This document shows positions 1-9,590 of a stretch of DNA of 64,000 nucleotides, one piece after another. Both the position numbers and the translations under genes were made by a program. The first letter of the stretch is position 1. Every line of letters begins with the position of its first letter. Under the pieces are notes generated by a model. The model made no database searches. It was not told where the DNA came from and worked only from the letters and a program-made list of their open reading frames with translations. Source of the stretch: Paenibacillus harenae DSM 16969 (GTDB lineage: Bacteria > Bacillota > Bacilli > Paenibacillales > Paenibacillaceae); NCBI RefSeq assembly GCF_000422465.1, contig NZ_AULV01000013.1, positions 186,001 through 250,000 of the forward strand, given 5' to 3'.

Positions 1-1093
1 CATCCAGGAGCTCGGTTTGACCCTCCGGATAATTTGTAATAACAACCTTAAGCGGACGGAGGACCGCCATCGTGCGAGGCGCCTTCAGCTTCAAGTCTTC
101 TCTTATAAAATGCTCCAGATTCCGCTCGTCAACGAGGCTGTTGCTCTTCGACACGCCGATCTCGCGGCAGAACGCGCGCATCGCTTCTGGCGTGTAGCCT
201 TTGCGGCGAAGTCCGCTGATCGTCGGCATGCGCGGATCGTCCCAGCCGTCAACAACGCCCTCATCCACCAGCTGCTTCAGCTTGCGCTTGCTCATAACGG
301 TATTCGTTACGTTCAAGCGGGCGAATTCGTATTGACGCGGCTTCGATTCCATCTCGCATTCGGCGATCGTCCAGTCGTAGAGCGGACGGTGATCCTCGAA
401 CTCCAGCGTGCAGATCGAATGCGTCACGCCTTCGATCGCATCGCTTATCGGATGCGCGTAGTCATACATCGGGTAAATACACCAAGCGTCGCCCGTGCGG
501 TGATGATGCGTATGAGCAATACGGTACAAGACAGGATCGCGCAGCGAAATATTCGGCGATGCCATATCGATCTTCGCGCGAAGCACCCGTTCGCCGTCCT
601 TGAACTCGCCTGCGCGCATGCGCGCGAACAGATCGAGATTTTCCTCCACGCTGCGGTTCCGGTAAGGACTTTCCTTGCCGGGCTCGGTCAGCGTACCGCG
701 ATATTCGCGCATTTGATCGGCCGTCAGATCGCAGACAAAAGCTTTGTCCTTCTTGATCAGGAGCACGGCGCGGTTATACAGCTCTTCGAAATAATCCGAG
801 GCAAATCGAAGCTCGTCCCATTCGAAGCCGAGCCAGCGGACATCCTCTTGAATGGATTCCACGTACTCCGTATCTTCTTTCAGCGGATTCGTATCGTCAA
901 AACGCAAGTTCGTTCTGCCTTTAAACTCATCGGCAAGCTCAAAGTTCAAGCAGATCGACTTGGCGTGGCCAATATGCAAGTAGCCGTTCGGCTCCGGCGG
1001 GAAGCGAGTAACAACCTCCTGTACATGGCCGCTCTTCAAATCTTCGATAACAATGTTTTTAATAAAATTCGAGGATGAGGACTTGTTTTCCAT
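1..1093 (-). CDS. glnS: Glutaminyl-tRNA synthetase, C-terminal part beyond the window
   Basis: Class I aminoacyl-tRNA synthetase that charges tRNA-Gln with glutamine in the cytoplasm. The frame opens at an ATG at 1093 behind a GGTGGAG ribosome site and stays open to the left edge, giving about 364 of the usual 550 or so residues. The ATP-binding signature [11 protein letters not shown] is at residues 33-43 and the second signature VMSKRK near residue 266, both of the GlnRS subtype. The anticodon-binding beta-barrels lie outside the window. Most Bacillus lack GlnRS and use Glu-tRNA amidotransferase, so its presence is informative about the lineage. No T-box leader is visible in the 140 bases upstream. 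Confidence 0.96.
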   Translation of the reverse strand, partial: MENKSSSSNFIKNIVIEDLKSGHVQEVVTRFPPEPNGYLHIGHAKSICLNFELADEFKGRTNLRFDDTNPLKEDTEYVESIQEDVRWLGFEWDELRFASDYFEELYNRAVLLIKKDKAFVCDLTADQMREYRGTLTEPGKESPYRNRSVEENLDLFARMRAGEFKDGERVLRAKIDMASPNISLRDPVLYRIAHTHHHRTGDAWCIYPMYDYAHPISDAIEGVTHSICTLEFEDHRPLYDWTIAECEMESKPRQYEFARLNVTNTVMSKRKLKQLVDEGVVDGWDDPRMPTISGLRRKGYTPEAMRAFCREIGVSKSNSLVDERNLEHFIREDLKLKAPRTMAVLRPLKVVITNYPEGQTELLD

Positions 1094-1237
1094 TGTGTTC
1101 TCCACCTGCGACCACCCTTTCCACGGAAAATATTCATCCTCCTATCATACACAATATTCCTTGAAAATATAAGACATGACGATGGGCAAGCTGCCCCATT
1201 TACCTCAGGAGCGCTTTAGGCATTATTTTATACCCTC

Positions 1238-1489
1238 TCAGATCATCTTCGTCTCCAGCGCTTCAATCCTTGCGCAAATATCCTGATGCCAGGACGTATC
1301 TCCGGTGTCATAAGCAATGAAAGCGAGCGATTTCAACGAGTCCAGCTTCAAGATCAAATCAAGGTTAACCGCCAGGCAATGGTCGAGTTCCAGTTTCTCA
1401 TTCTGCGTGAGCAGTTGATAGCCGCCGATTGCCTTTGCTTTAATAGTAAGTTCCGCCAGCCTGCGGTGTACGGGATGAATACCGACCAT
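1238..1489 (-). CDS. Small conserved-looking cytoplasmic protein
   Basis: A protein of about 83 residues with no signal peptide or membrane segment. It opens with HPVHRRLAELTIKAKA, and resembles short helical proteins I associate with Paenibacillus genomes (compare HxVHRRxAEL...), but I cannot name a function. An AGAAGG ribosome site lies 8 bases before the ATG at 1489 and only 2 bases before the ATG at 1495, so the inner start is preferred. It sits alone between glnS and a divergent gene. Confidence 0.6.
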   Translation of the reverse strand: MVGIHPVHRRLAELTIKAKAIGGYQLLTQNEKLELDHCLAVNLDLILKLDSLKSLAFIAYDTGDTSWHQDICARIEALETKMI

Positions 1490-1671
1490 GTGCATGACCT
1501 TCTTTCGGCAATAGAATATGGCTTACATTCCAAGCATCGCCCAAACTTTGCAGCTTCATAATCCAATCCGATAACAAAGTCGCTAGCATGACTGCTTCCC
1601 CAAAAGATATCTGCATTCGAACAAGCTGCCCTGCATAGGCTTCATAAAAGCGAATTCAGAATTTTATTGGA

Positions 1672-2889
1672 ATGGATGGTGAACCGATGGCGAACGCTTC
1701 TTCCATTATTATTTTTCCGGACGGCCCCTGGAGCGATATCCCCGTTCTCTATCAGAAGCTGTTCGAGAAGCTAATGGATCGACATCCCGTCTATATCGTA
1801 ACGAGTCAATTCCAATCCGATCCGGTTCCTGCCGGACTAACCGCTATTTCCATGAATCAAACGTCGGATATGGATTGGAACGAATCCGTCGCCGTCGTGA
1901 TGCAGCCGTATTTGGCCCCCATCGCTATTGCGGCGGCTCCGAAGAAGCTGATCGCCATGCCGCGCTCACCCAGGGAGAACGAGCCCGCGCTTTTGACAAA
2001 ATGCCGAAAATGGCTTTGCGGCCACGCCGATTTGATTATCGTAGACTCGGAGCCTTATTACTTGAAGCAGACCTTCTGTACGGAGCATGTCTTTCTGCTG
2101 GACGGGCGTGATGAGGGATGTGACTTGCTTACGCTGCAGGCGTTTTTCTGGACACTTGACGGCTACACGCCGAAACCGCTCGCAAGACTGCAGCAGCGCA
2201 GCCTCGCGGACGGCTATGAACGGAAGCTGCGCGAGCACGCGGAGAGCAATGAAGCGATTGCGGTGCAGGACCTATTTAATCATGCGGTTTACCGGTATTT
2301 GATTTATGATTTGGAACGTGCAAAAGGGGCTCTTCTCTCCTCATTCGGACTGGCCGTCAAGGAAGGAAAGATCGATGCTCTGCGCAAATATTACCGCTTC
2401 CTATCCGCGATCGAAACAAAACAAGGCTTAACGAGACAAGCGGTTCGAAGCTACAGCTTTACGGCCATTACGCCGGATGAGAAGAAAACGGTACGTCAAA
2501 TGGAGGAATGGCTGTTCTACGGAAAGGATGGCCTTGCGGCCGCTATGCTCTACAGTCTGAATGCGGATTTTCAGCAGGCGATGAACCAGCTTGAACTGGT
2601 CGAGCCGGAACCCGCCGCGAAGGGCTTAGTCACGGAATCCAGCATTCAGGCCGGCCGGCTGAATAAAGCGATGGAGCATATTTCTGCGGATCCGCCAGAG
2701 TCGGAAGACGAGGTTCAGCAATATGCGCTGCTGTGCGGCACGACGGCATGGCTGACAGGGAAGCGGCACGAGGCCGGTCAGGCCTTCTCGAAAGCGGGCG
2801 AAGCCCGTCATAAGGAGTTGGCTTGCCCTGCGGAATGGGATGAGCTGGAGACAGCCTTAAGAGAGCTTGCGCTTGAGCGCGAAGATTAA
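1672..2889 (+). CDS. Unrecognised 400-residue protein with glycosyltransferase-like N-terminus and TPR-like C-terminus
   Basis: Function not recognised. Residues 10-150 alternate hydrophobic strands and helices (SSIIIFPDGPW, HPVYIVTS, ADLIIVDSEP), as in the first Rossmann half of GT-B glycosyltransferases. No nucleotide-sugar motif is seen. Residues 190-400 are helical with Ala/Leu-rich pairs (AAAMLYSLNADFQQAMNQLELVE, AWLTGKRHEAGQAFSKAGEA) typical of tetratricopeptide repeats. No signal peptide. The start may be the ATG at 1672 or the one at 1687, since neither has a strong ribosome site. It stands alone, divergent from the small gene to its left, with a hairpin about 300 bases downstream. 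A role in cell-surface polysaccharide or spore assembly would be speculation. Confidence 0.6.
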   Translation: MDGEPMANASSIIIFPDGPWSDIPVLYQKLFEKLMDRHPVYIVTSQFQSDPVPAGLTAISMNQTSDMDWNESVAVVMQPYLAPIAIAAAPKKLIAMPRSPRENEPALLTKCRKWLCGHADLIIVDSEPYYLKQTFCTEHVFLLDGRDEGCDLLTLQAFFWTLDGYTPKPLARLQQRSLADGYERKLREHAESNEAIAVQDLFNHAVYRYLIYDLERAKGALLSSFGLAVKEGKIDALRKYYRFLSAIETKQGLTRQAVRSYSFTAITPDEKKTVRQMEEWLFYGKDGLAAAMLYSLNADFQQAMNQLELVEPEPAAKGLVTESSIQAGRLNKAMEHISADPPESEDEVQQYALLCGTTAWLTGKRHEAGQAFSKAGEARHKELACPAEWDELETALRELALERED

Positions 2890-3612
2890 CTTATCTATGC
2901 GAAAATATACAAATTTCACATATCCATTATCAGCTGCACGAACGAGCGATCACGCGAGATCTACCTCTATCATTTACTCATCGTTTCATCATCTATTTTG
3001 CATATAATCACCCATCAATTCTTCAATCGATCCCTCTTGGTAGATTATTGATTATAGCCAATAAATTAGGCATAAATGGACAGCACTTCGATTCAATTCT
3101 TGGGAATATGAGTTAATCATTTTTGCATAATTATAATCTTTATTTGTCATGCCGGTCTCGGGGGCCTCACCTTGTACGCACGGCTGTAAACATAACTAAA
3201 CGGACAGAAACGGCCATGCCGTTTCTGTCCGTTTTCACTCCGGGACTATTTTACCTGTGAATCGAAAGTCTTATCGAAAGAAGAAAAGCAGGGACAGGAT
3301 ATCAGCCTGTGCCATGAGGCTGATTCTGTTCCAATGATGCAAAAGCGTAAGGACATGCTGTTGATAGATGGTCTAAACATAGTTACCGAGTATTTCGCGC
3401 CGGACGAGTGAGATACCCATCCGCCCCGTCATCCTGGTGTTTGTGCCTTTACCGGTATGTCTCTCTGTTGTTGTTTCAATGCTTCAACTGAAAATTGTCG
3501 TTTCGGATCGCGGATAAACGCTATTATTCCTTCCCAATCGACCGAAACAGCCAATATATGGGCTTTTTTTCGCCGGGAAGCCGCATCTATTTCTGTTTTA
3601 AATGAGGGAGCA
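2890..3612. other. Long spacer, no convincing gene
   Basis: About 720 bases between convergent genes. The first 300 bases are AT-rich. A strong inverted repeat lies at 3198-3234 (separate entry). From 3199 to 3411 one plus-strand frame is open and reads protein-like towards its end (KEEKQGQD, LLIDGLNIVTEYFAPDE), but it has no start codon with a ribosome site, so a decayed gene is possible. Nothing else recognised. Confidence 0.4.
3198..3234. terminator. 17-bp perfect hairpin, likely bidirectional terminator
   Basis: Arms of 17 bases (AAACGGACAGAAACGGC and its exact complement) are separated by CAT. The plus strand continues TTTTC, and the arms' own A/T ends supply short tracts on both strands. 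It lies between the convergent genes ending at 2889 and 3613. Confidence 0.6.
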
Positions 3613-4158
3613 CTAGAGCAGCCGCTCGATTTCGCCTCTCATATCAAGCGGTTCAGCGGTCGATTCGTACCGGTTGACGACGCGCCCCTCACGGTCGATC
3701 AGAAATTTCGTGAAGTTCCATTTGATCGAGTTGCCCTGGAGGTAATGAGGGAGCTTCTCCTCCAGAAAGGCGTTCAGCATTTTGCCGCTAGGCTCGCTCG
3801 TGTCGAAGCCTTCGAAGGGCGCGGCTTCCGTTAAGTATTTGAAAAGCGGATGTGCGGTTTCGTCGCGCACGTCGGTCTTGGCGAACAGAGGGAAGGACAC
3901 GCCGTAATTGATCTGGCAAAAGCTTTGCACATCCGAATTCGCCCCCGGCTCCTGTTCACCGAATTGATTGCTTGGAAAACCCAGGATCTCCAGGCCATGC
4001 TCCTTGTATTCTTCATACAGCTTCTGCAAATCGCTGTATTGAGGGGTAAAGCCGCATTTGCTTGCCGTATTCACGATGACCAGCACCTTCCCCTTGTACG
4101 GCTCCATGCTTACCCGCTCACCTTTAATTGTCTCCAGCTTGTACGAATAAATGCTCAT
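3613..4158 (-). CDS. Glutathione peroxidase family protein (BsaA type)
   Basis: A 181-residue thiol peroxidase of the GPx family, expected to reduce hydrogen or lipid peroxides, in Firmicutes probably with thioredoxin or bacillithiol. The peroxidatic Cys35 is in NTASKCGFTPQY, the conserved Gln65 in FPSNQFGEQEP, and Trp147-Asn148 in KWNFTKFL, so the active-site set is complete. It has Cys rather than selenocysteine. Start chosen at the ATG at 4158, which has AAGGAGG nine bases upstream. An upstream ATG at 4185 lacks such a site. Monocistronic, with no peroxide operator seen nearby. Confidence 0.93.
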   Translation of the reverse strand: MSIYSYKLETIKGERVSMEPYKGKVLVIVNTASKCGFTPQYSDLQKLYEEYKEHGLEILGFPSNQFGEQEPGANSDVQSFCQINYGVSFPLFAKTDVRDETAHPLFKYLTEAAPFEGFDTSEPSGKMLNAFLEEKLPHYLQGNSIKWNFTKFLIDREGRVVNRYESTAEPLDMRGEIERLL

Positions 4159-4339
4159 TGTTTGTATCCTCCTTGTCGATTTCAAAAGATTTTAATAAAT
4201 TAAATTGTATACAATTAATATAACAAAAGAATAACACGCCGCATATAGGCATGTCAAACCAAAAAGGTGCGTCTTGCTCCCTCTGGATGAGAGATCGACA
4301 AGGCGCACCGCAAAGTCACGTCATATGAAAATTTAAAGA

Positions 4340-5674
4340 CTACTTTATGATTCCGGTCAGCCAATCAGTGAACAGCATATAATCATGCTCGACCTGATCC
4401 GCATACGATACCGCCCAATGCGAGATGGAAGCGCAGAACGCCTCCTCGTCTTCGCCCATGGCCTTCACGATTCCCTCCTCGCTGTGGTAAGCAAGGATAC
4501 CCTGTGCAACGTCGGCATCCGCCCGGGCATGGAGCTTCGCCGTCAGCCTGCCCATCGTCTCGGTAACGGACAGAAGGTCGCCTGTCGTCTCGAGCTTCTC
4601 CAGCTTCAACCGTTTCTTGTACGGAGACCGCTCCCGCACATAGAAATGGCGCTCTCCGATCGACAGCCAGCCGAGGTACGGATCCGCTTCATGATGCATC
4701 GCCTTCTGCGTCATCGTCACCCTCTTGCCCTGATGCTCGAACTCCGTCCAGAACGTCTCGTCATACGGCATAAAGTACGCCGGCACCGGCACGCGCACCT
4801 CTTTCACCTCAAGCACGATATCGTCCACGCCTTGTTCCACTTCTCCCGCCTCTATTAATACATAGAACCGGTCAAGGCCGATCGATGCCGTTCCCGATCC
4901 GCGCTTCACGGCGATGTCCTTCACCTCGAAATGACGCTGCTCCTCCTCGCTGTCCGCGGTAACCGATGCCAGATAGTCCGGCCATGCCGCAAGCAGCGCT
5001 TCGCGCTCCTCGTCCGTCGGCGGCACGATTTCCTCCGATGAAGCGAACTTGCGATCCTCCTGCACGAGAGCCGTTACCTTCTCCAGGAAATGCTCGTCCT
5101 TCCGCTGCTGCAGCTTCTTCAGCAGCTTTTTGACCGGCCCTTCCGCCTGCTGCATGTCGACCGCATACGTCCCGGGATCGTCCTTCCCCTTCGCAAACCT
5201 GCGCATTTGCTTCGAATAGGCTTGCAAATAAGCCTCAATCGCACGGATTTGCTCCGCGACCGTCTGCTCCTTCAATCTGCACACGAGCGCAATGCTCACC
5301 GTCATCCGCAGCAGATCATTGAGGTACGAGCCCAAATAACCCTCGTCGAAATCGTTCACATCATAGACCAACGTGCCTCGCTCATTACGGAAGGCGCCGA
5401 AATTCTCGAAGTGCAGGTCGCCTTGAATCCAGGTCGGACGGTCCGCAGGCGTATGATAAGCAAACCATTCGCGCGACACGTCGAAATAAAACAAATAAGC
5501 GCTGCCGCGAAAAAAAGAAAACGGCGACAGCGCCATTTTACGATACTTTTCTTCGCGCTTGCCTCGCTCGAGCTTCATAATCTTCTGATCGAATTCTTGA
5601 AAAATCGCGGACAGCGTCCGTTTTCTCAGCTTGTTCTGAGTTAGCTTCACCCGTTCCGTCAGTTTCGAATCCAT
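4340..5674 (-). CDS. DUF2252 family protein
   Basis: A 444-residue cytoplasmic protein. GDLHFEN at residues 85-91 and YDVNDFDE at 104-111 resemble the catalytic loop and metal-binding Asp of aminoglycoside-phosphotransferase-like kinases, as is usual in DUF2252. Substrate unknown. The start lies 20 bases after the stop of the ccdC-like gene, and the two probably form an operon. No membrane segments. Confidence 0.88.
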   Translation of the reverse strand: MDSKLTERVKLTQNKLRKRTLSAIFQEFDQKIMKLERGKREEKYRKMALSPFSFFRGSAYLFYFDVSREWFAYHTPADRPTWIQGDLHFENFGAFRNERGTLVYDVNDFDEGYLGSYLNDLLRMTVSIALVCRLKEQTVAEQIRAIEAYLQAYSKQMRRFAKGKDDPGTYAVDMQQAEGPVKKLLKKLQQRKDEHFLEKVTALVQEDRKFASSEEIVPPTDEEREALLAAWPDYLASVTADSEEEQRHFEVKDIAVKRGSGTASIGLDRFYVLIEAGEVEQGVDDIVLEVKEVRVPVPAYFMPYDETFWTEFEHQGKRVTMTQKAMHHEADPYLGWLSIGERHFYVRERSPYKKRLKLEKLETTGDLLSVTETMGRLTAKLHARADADVAQGILAYHSEEGIVKAMGEDEEAFCASISHWAVSYADQVEHDYMLFTDWLTGIIK

Positions 5675-5693
5675 ATTCGTTCCCCCGTTCGAA

Positions 5694-6176
5694 CTAGATT
5701 TCCACCTTCTGCAGTCTCATGAAGTCGCTCACCATCGCCAGGCGCCAAGGAATAATCATGCCGAAGGCCAGCAAATAAAAGATCGCTCCGGTCTGCGGAA
5801 TCGACATATACTGCTCGGCGATGCCGTGCAGCGCGAAGCGTATCGCAAACAGCGTGACCATAATGAAAATAAACGCCTTGGAGCGCCGGACATAAATCTC
5901 GGATTCCACCCGTTCCAGCCTCGTTGTAACGACAAGCGGGAAGGAGAAGATCAGCATGCCCGTTCCAAAGGCAGATACGCCCCAGCCCCATGGTATATGG
6001 GTGATCGGAAAGGCGAACATCATAAAGCCCGTTGCCATGCCGAGCGGCGGAATGATGATTTTGCGCAGGGAGGTCGGCTGCTTTCCGGCTCTTATGCGAA
6101 GAATGGCAAGTATAGTAAAGGCGAGCAAGGATACGACGACCGAACCTGCTTGAATCCATTCTGTAGACAGCAGCAC
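5694..6176 (-). CDS. ccdC: CcdC-like membrane protein
   Basis: A 160-residue integral membrane protein with about five hydrophobic segments. KIIIPPLGMATGFMMF (residues 39-54), EIYVRRSKAFIFIM and FGMIIPWRLAM match the pattern of Bacillus CcdC (DUF1453), a protein encoded beside cytochrome c maturation genes though of unclear need. Here the neighbour is DUF2252 and no cytochrome gene is near. The start is a GTG at 6176 with GGAGG about ten bases upstream. Confidence 0.85.
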   Translation of the reverse strand: MLLSTEWIQAGSVVVSLLAFTILAILRIRAGKQPTSLRKIIIPPLGMATGFMMFAFPITHIPWGWGVSAFGTGMLIFSFPLVVTTRLERVESEIYVRRSKAFIFIMVTLFAIRFALHGIAEQYMSIPQTGAIFYLLAFGMIIPWRLAMVSDFMRLQKVEI

Positions 6177-6280
6177 TGCGCGCTACCTCCGTTTGTTGTG
6201 AAGTGAAATTTACTTTTTGTTTACGTATGGTTAATCGTACTGCAAAAAAGCGTCCTCTGCAATCGAGTGTGCTGTATAAT

Positions 6281-6332
6281 GAAAAAAACGACAGTCCGGA
6301 GCATGATTTCATATGCCCGGACTGTCATTTTT
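6281..6332 (-). terminator. Terminator of the AraC-type gene
   Basis: Stem GACAGTCCGG (6290-6299) pairs with 6317-6326. On the minus strand it is followed by seven T, and on the plus strand by TTTTTC, so it may act in both directions. Confidence 0.8.
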
Positions 6333-6355
6333 CAATTTATGATTCCCTGTTCCGC

Positions 6356-7219
6356 TTATTTAATCGCAACCCAAATTTCATTCATGGAATCCGGACTGCT
6401 CAGATCGGAATCGATATACACCTCGAATGATGGAGCATCGGCCGGCTCGTAGCCATTGGAAGGAAACCATTCCGAATAAATGTCCTTCCAGGTCTGCACC
6501 ATGGCACCCGGAATGGGTCCCCGCACTTCGAACAAGACCCATTTGGACGCCGGAATATCGAGGCTTTCGAAACCTTCCGGCGTATCGCCGCTGTGCTCGG
6601 AAGCAATCCAATAGTCCATTGTATTGTTCTCCGCGTCAATATTGCCGCAAAGTCCCAGCATCCCTTTAATCTGCCCGTTGTTTAGTTCCAGCAACCGGCT
6701 AACGGTTCCATCCCCGTTGACTTGACCCCAAAATTCCGGAATCCCCGGAACGCCGTTGCCCTCCTCCTCCGCGCACGGAAAATTCCTTTTTACACCCGTT
6801 ACTTGAAAAGCGTCTCTGTCCACCATTTGATATCTCATCGGTTCTGCTCCCTTCAATTTAACCTGAATCGTCAGGCGGTTATAGGATTGCAGCCTTCCTA
6901 TGCCTTTCCGCGCCTCGCTCGGCGTTACGCCATGCTGCTTGCGAAAGGCTTTCGCGAAAGACTCGGGAGTGTCGTAGCCATATTTGTCAGCAAGGTCGAT
7001 GATTTTAAGCGAGGTGCCCGTAAGATCCTGGGCCGCCAGCGTTAACCGGCGACGGCGAAGATATTCCCCCACAGACAGATCGGTTAAGATCATGAAGGTC
7101 CGCTGAAAATGAAACGGAGACACATTCGCTTGCCCCGCTATTTCATCGATCGTCACGGTGTCCAGCAAATGCCGCTCCATATACTCTATCGCTTTCTGCA
7201 AGCCCTCGACCAATGCCAT
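6356..7219 (-). CDS. AraC-family regulator with GyrI-like effector domain
   Basis: A 287-residue transcription factor. Residues 5-105 hold the two helix-turn-helix motifs of the AraC/XylS domain (TIDEIAGQANVSPFHFQRTF and LADKYGYDTPESFAKAFRKQHG). Residues 125-287 form a SHS2/GyrI-like effector-binding domain, the BmrR/Rob type that binds hydrophobic drugs. The N-terminal DNA-binding arrangement is typical of this subfamily. AAGGAG precedes the ATG. Its target is unknown; the MFS exporter 700 bases away is one candidate by inference. Confidence 0.9.
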   Translation of the reverse strand: MALVEGLQKAIEYMERHLLDTVTIDEIAGQANVSPFHFQRTFMILTDLSVGEYLRRRRLTLAAQDLTGTSLKIIDLADKYGYDTPESFAKAFRKQHGVTPSEARKGIGRLQSYNRLTIQVKLKGAEPMRYQMVDRDAFQVTGVKRNFPCAEEEGNGVPGIPEFWGQVNGDGTVSRLLELNNGQIKGMLGLCGNIDAENNTMDYWIASEHSGDTPEGFESLDIPASKWVLFEVRGPIPGAMVQTWKDIYSEWFPSNGYEPADAPSFEVYIDSDLSSPDSMNEIWVAIK

Positions 7220-7316
7220 GTCTCTTCACTCCTTATATGAATTGTAATCGTGAGTTTGCTTTCAAGCCTGTCATTTTATGCTCTGTTCGGACCAAACGTG
7301 GAAGTTTGCCCGGGAA

Positions 7317-7781
7317 TTAACCGTCAAGGTTATTCTTCTTTTCAAAAAAAGACAAAGCAAGACCCGGTGCAACCTCTTGCTCATCAAGCAGCTGAAAGCC
7401 GTTTTTCAAGTAAAGCGTTTTGGCAGGCGTATTCCTTGCTCCGGTGGCTACGATAAATTTCACAGCCTCATCCTCCAGCTGCAATACAAAGCTTAGCAGC
7501 GCCTGGGCGATTCCTCTGCGGAAATAAGCGGGATGTACGACCATCCGGTGAATGTCAACAGTTCCCTCATCCAACTTAAATGAGATCGCTCCTGCCAAGG
7601 TCTCGTCGGTGTAATAGCCGTAGAAGGTCTCTCCGCAGGCCATCAACGAGCCGGTCGTATCCTTAAGAGGAGGAATCTCTTCGTACCCGATGAGCTCCGC
7701 CTCCACCCGATAAGCGGGAAGCTGCGCCGCAAGCACTTGTCGCGCCGTTTCCTCGTTCGTTATGTCAAGAATCTTTATCAT
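7317..7781 (-). CDS. GNAT family N-acetyltransferase
   Basis: A 154-residue single-domain acyl-CoA acyltransferase. The acetyl-CoA-binding motif A is VVHPAYFRRGIAQALLSFV (residues 91-109), and the C-terminal NTPAKTLYLKNGFQ is motif B. AAAGGGTGA lies before the ATG. Substrate cannot be told from sequence. No obvious partner gene. Confidence 0.85.
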   Translation of the reverse strand: MIKILDITNEETARQVLAAQLPAYRVEAELIGYEEIPPLKDTTGSLMACGETFYGYYTDETLAGAISFKLDEGTVDIHRMVVHPAYFRRGIAQALLSFVLQLEDEAVKFIVATGARNTPAKTLYLKNGFQLLDEQEVAPGLALSFFEKKNNLDG

Positions 7782-7894
7782 TTCTGTTCACCCTTTAATC
7801 ATGGTCTCTTGTACTTGAATATTTTAACCTATTCATTGAGAGAATGGTTGTATTTTGGATATTTTAATTCTCTTATTGCTTAGAGGATGAAGAC

Positions 7895-7926
7895 AAACAA
7901 ATAAGGCTGCCGACCGGCAGCCTTTA
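7895..7926 (-). terminator. Terminator after the MFS gene
   Basis: AAGGCTGCC and its complement flank the loop GACC (7903-7924). The minus strand then runs into TTATTTGTTTG. Confidence 0.7.
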
Positions 7927-7946
7927 TGCTGGAAAGTTAATTCAAT

Positions 7947-9143
7947 TTATGCTCCCATCTCTAGCAACTTTTCTTCCGCCGCTTTCTTACGGACGCCGGA
8001 ACCCGACAACCGGAAGGATGCGACTGCCGTCGCTGCCGCGATCATAACGCCTGCCGCTCCGATCCATGTGATGGACGACAGCGACAGCTGCTTGACGACT
8101 ACGCCGCCCAGTCCCGCGCCGGCAGCCATGGCTAGCTGCAGCATCGAGGTGTTCAAGCTGAGCATGATGCCGGAAGCCTCGGGAGCCAGGCTGATTAAAT
8201 TGTACTGCTGCGTCGGACCCGACGACCAAGCCGAGAACGACCAAAGCATAAGCAGCGGGAAGACGGCGACCGCGGACTGTCCGGCAAGCGAGAGCAAAAC
8301 TAGCGCAACCGCGTGAAGCAGCATGCCGATAACCAACGTACGGGGAGCCCCCCATTTATCGGTGCTGAAGCCTCCAAGCTTGGAGCCGATCAGACTGGCG
8401 ATCCCGAATGCAAATAGTCCAATGCTGACGCCCTGCTCGTTAAAACCCGACACGTTAAGAAGATACGGCGATAAATAGGTGTTCGCGATCGAATAACCGC
8501 CGATCCAGAAGAAAGTGACAAGCAAGGCGACAACGATCTTCGGCTGCTTCAGCAGCGCAAGCTGCTTGCCGATCGGCACCGGCTCTTCGCCGTCCGTTCG
8601 CGGAATCGTGAACATAATAAGCAGAATGGCAACGAGTCCCAATAGGCCGATTCCGGCGAAAATCATTTTCCAATCGAAGGCGGATGCTACGACCCTTCCT
8701 ATCGGCACGCCGATAATAAGAGCGGTGCTGAAACCCATAACGAGCGTCGCGATGGCGCTCCCTTGCTTCTCGGGCGGGGCGAGCTTGGCTGCTACGGTAA
8801 GCGCCGTAACGACGAACACCCCGGTGCTGAGCGCCAAGACGACTCTTGAAGCCATAAGGAACCCGAAACCCGGCAGCAAAACTGCGATTCCGTTGCCTGC
8901 GGCAAATACGGCGAGGGCAACGATCAGCAGCTTTCTGCGCTCCACCCGGGCCGTTGCGGCCATCAGAATCGGGGTGCCGAATGCGTAGGCCAGCGAGAAT
9001 ACGGTAATTAGCTGGCCAGCCGCGGACACCGATACTCCCGAATCCTCGGCTACCTTATCCAAAATGCCTGCGATAATAAACTCCGACGTACCGACCAGAA
9101 AGCTGATGACGGCGAGCATGTAAATTTTCAAAGCGTTCGACAT
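7947..9143 (-). CDS. MFS transporter, DHA1 (AraJ/YbcL-like) family
   Basis: A 398-residue drug:proton antiporter-type permease with 12 predicted membrane segments. The first helix carries FLVGTSEFIIAGIL and helix 2 SAAGQLITVFSLAYAFGTP, typical of DHA1 sugar/drug exporters of the AraJ, YdhP and YbcL group. The cytoplasmic loop 2-3 has ARVERRKLL, a loose form of the usual G-x-x-x-D-R-x-G-R-R/K motif. GAGGAG lies 11 bases before the ATG. An ArsR-type regulator is encoded just upstream on the same strand and is the likely controller. Confidence 0.9.
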   Translation of the reverse strand: MSNALKIYMLAVISFLVGTSEFIIAGILDKVAEDSGVSVSAAGQLITVFSLAYAFGTPILMAATARVERRKLLIVALAVFAAGNGIAVLLPGFGFLMASRVVLALSTGVFVVTALTVAAKLAPPEKQGSAIATLVMGFSTALIIGVPIGRVVASAFDWKMIFAGIGLLGLVAILLIMFTIPRTDGEEPVPIGKQLALLKQPKIVVALLVTFFWIGGYSIANTYLSPYLLNVSGFNEQGVSIGLFAFGIASLIGSKLGGFSTDKWGAPRTLVIGMLLHAVALVLLSLAGQSAVAVFPLLMLWSFSAWSSGPTQQYNLISLAPEASGIMLSLNTSMLQLAMAAGAGLGGVVVKQLSLSSITWIGAAGVMIAAATAVASFRLSGSGVRKKAAEEKLLEMGA

Positions 9144-9293
9144 GACGGTGTTGCTCCTCTCTCCACTCCAATAATTTTTATATTTCTAAATGTATAGAAA
9201 TAAAACTTAAAAAAAATGACTGCGTTTTTTCTGCCGTCTCCTCCCTGTGGACAGAACAAACCCGTCGTGCTGTGAAATATAGGCTTCTTCCCG

Positions 9294-9578
9294 CTAGATT
9301 TCAAGCAAATACGGCGCGTACTTTTGCGCCAATTCGCGGTTCACGCTGTAGTAGATGTAGGTACCGTCCTTGCGGGTGCTCAGAAGGCCGCAGTCCGTTA
9401 ATTGCTTCAGGTGATGCGACAGCGTCGAGCCCGCGACGGATTCCAGCTTGCTCCCGATGTCGGAGCAGCATAAGTTCCGTTCCTCGGTGAGCAGAAGAGC
9501 GATTTTGAGCCGTGTCGGTTCTCCGAGCGCCTTATATATCTTGACCGCTTGCCGTACGTCTGCGTTATCCTCCATCAT
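9294..9578 (-). CDS. ArsR-family winged-helix repressor
   Basis: About 94 residues: IYKALGEPTRLKIALLL followed by the recognition helix GSTLSHHLKQLTDCGLL and a beta-wing (RKDGTYIYYSVN). The Cys pair in RNLCCSDI could be metal- or thiol-responsive, but the canonical ELCVCD site is not intact. A GTG at 9590 would add four residues; the ATG at 9578 behind AAAGG/GTGGGGG is preferred. It is 150 bases upstream of the MFS exporter on the same strand and probably regulates it. Confidence 0.88.
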   Translation of the reverse strand: MMEDNADVRQAVKIYKALGEPTRLKIALLLTEERNLCCSDIGSKLESVAGSTLSHHLKQLTDCGLLSTRKDGTYIYYSVNRELAQKYAPYLLEI

Positions 9579-9590
9579 CGTCCCCCACAC

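Noticed and set aside
17-1078. 353-codon plus-strand frame at the left edge
   Set aside because: Antisense shadow of glnS, which has clear class I synthetase motifs on the other strand.
1094-1237. T-box leader for glnS
   Set aside because: Neither the conserved T-box core nor a terminator hairpin is visible in the 140 bases upstream.
3199-3411. Open plus-strand frame ending LLIDGLNIVTEYFAPDE
   Set aside because: No start codon with a ribosome site, passes through a terminator hairpin, and matches no family I know.
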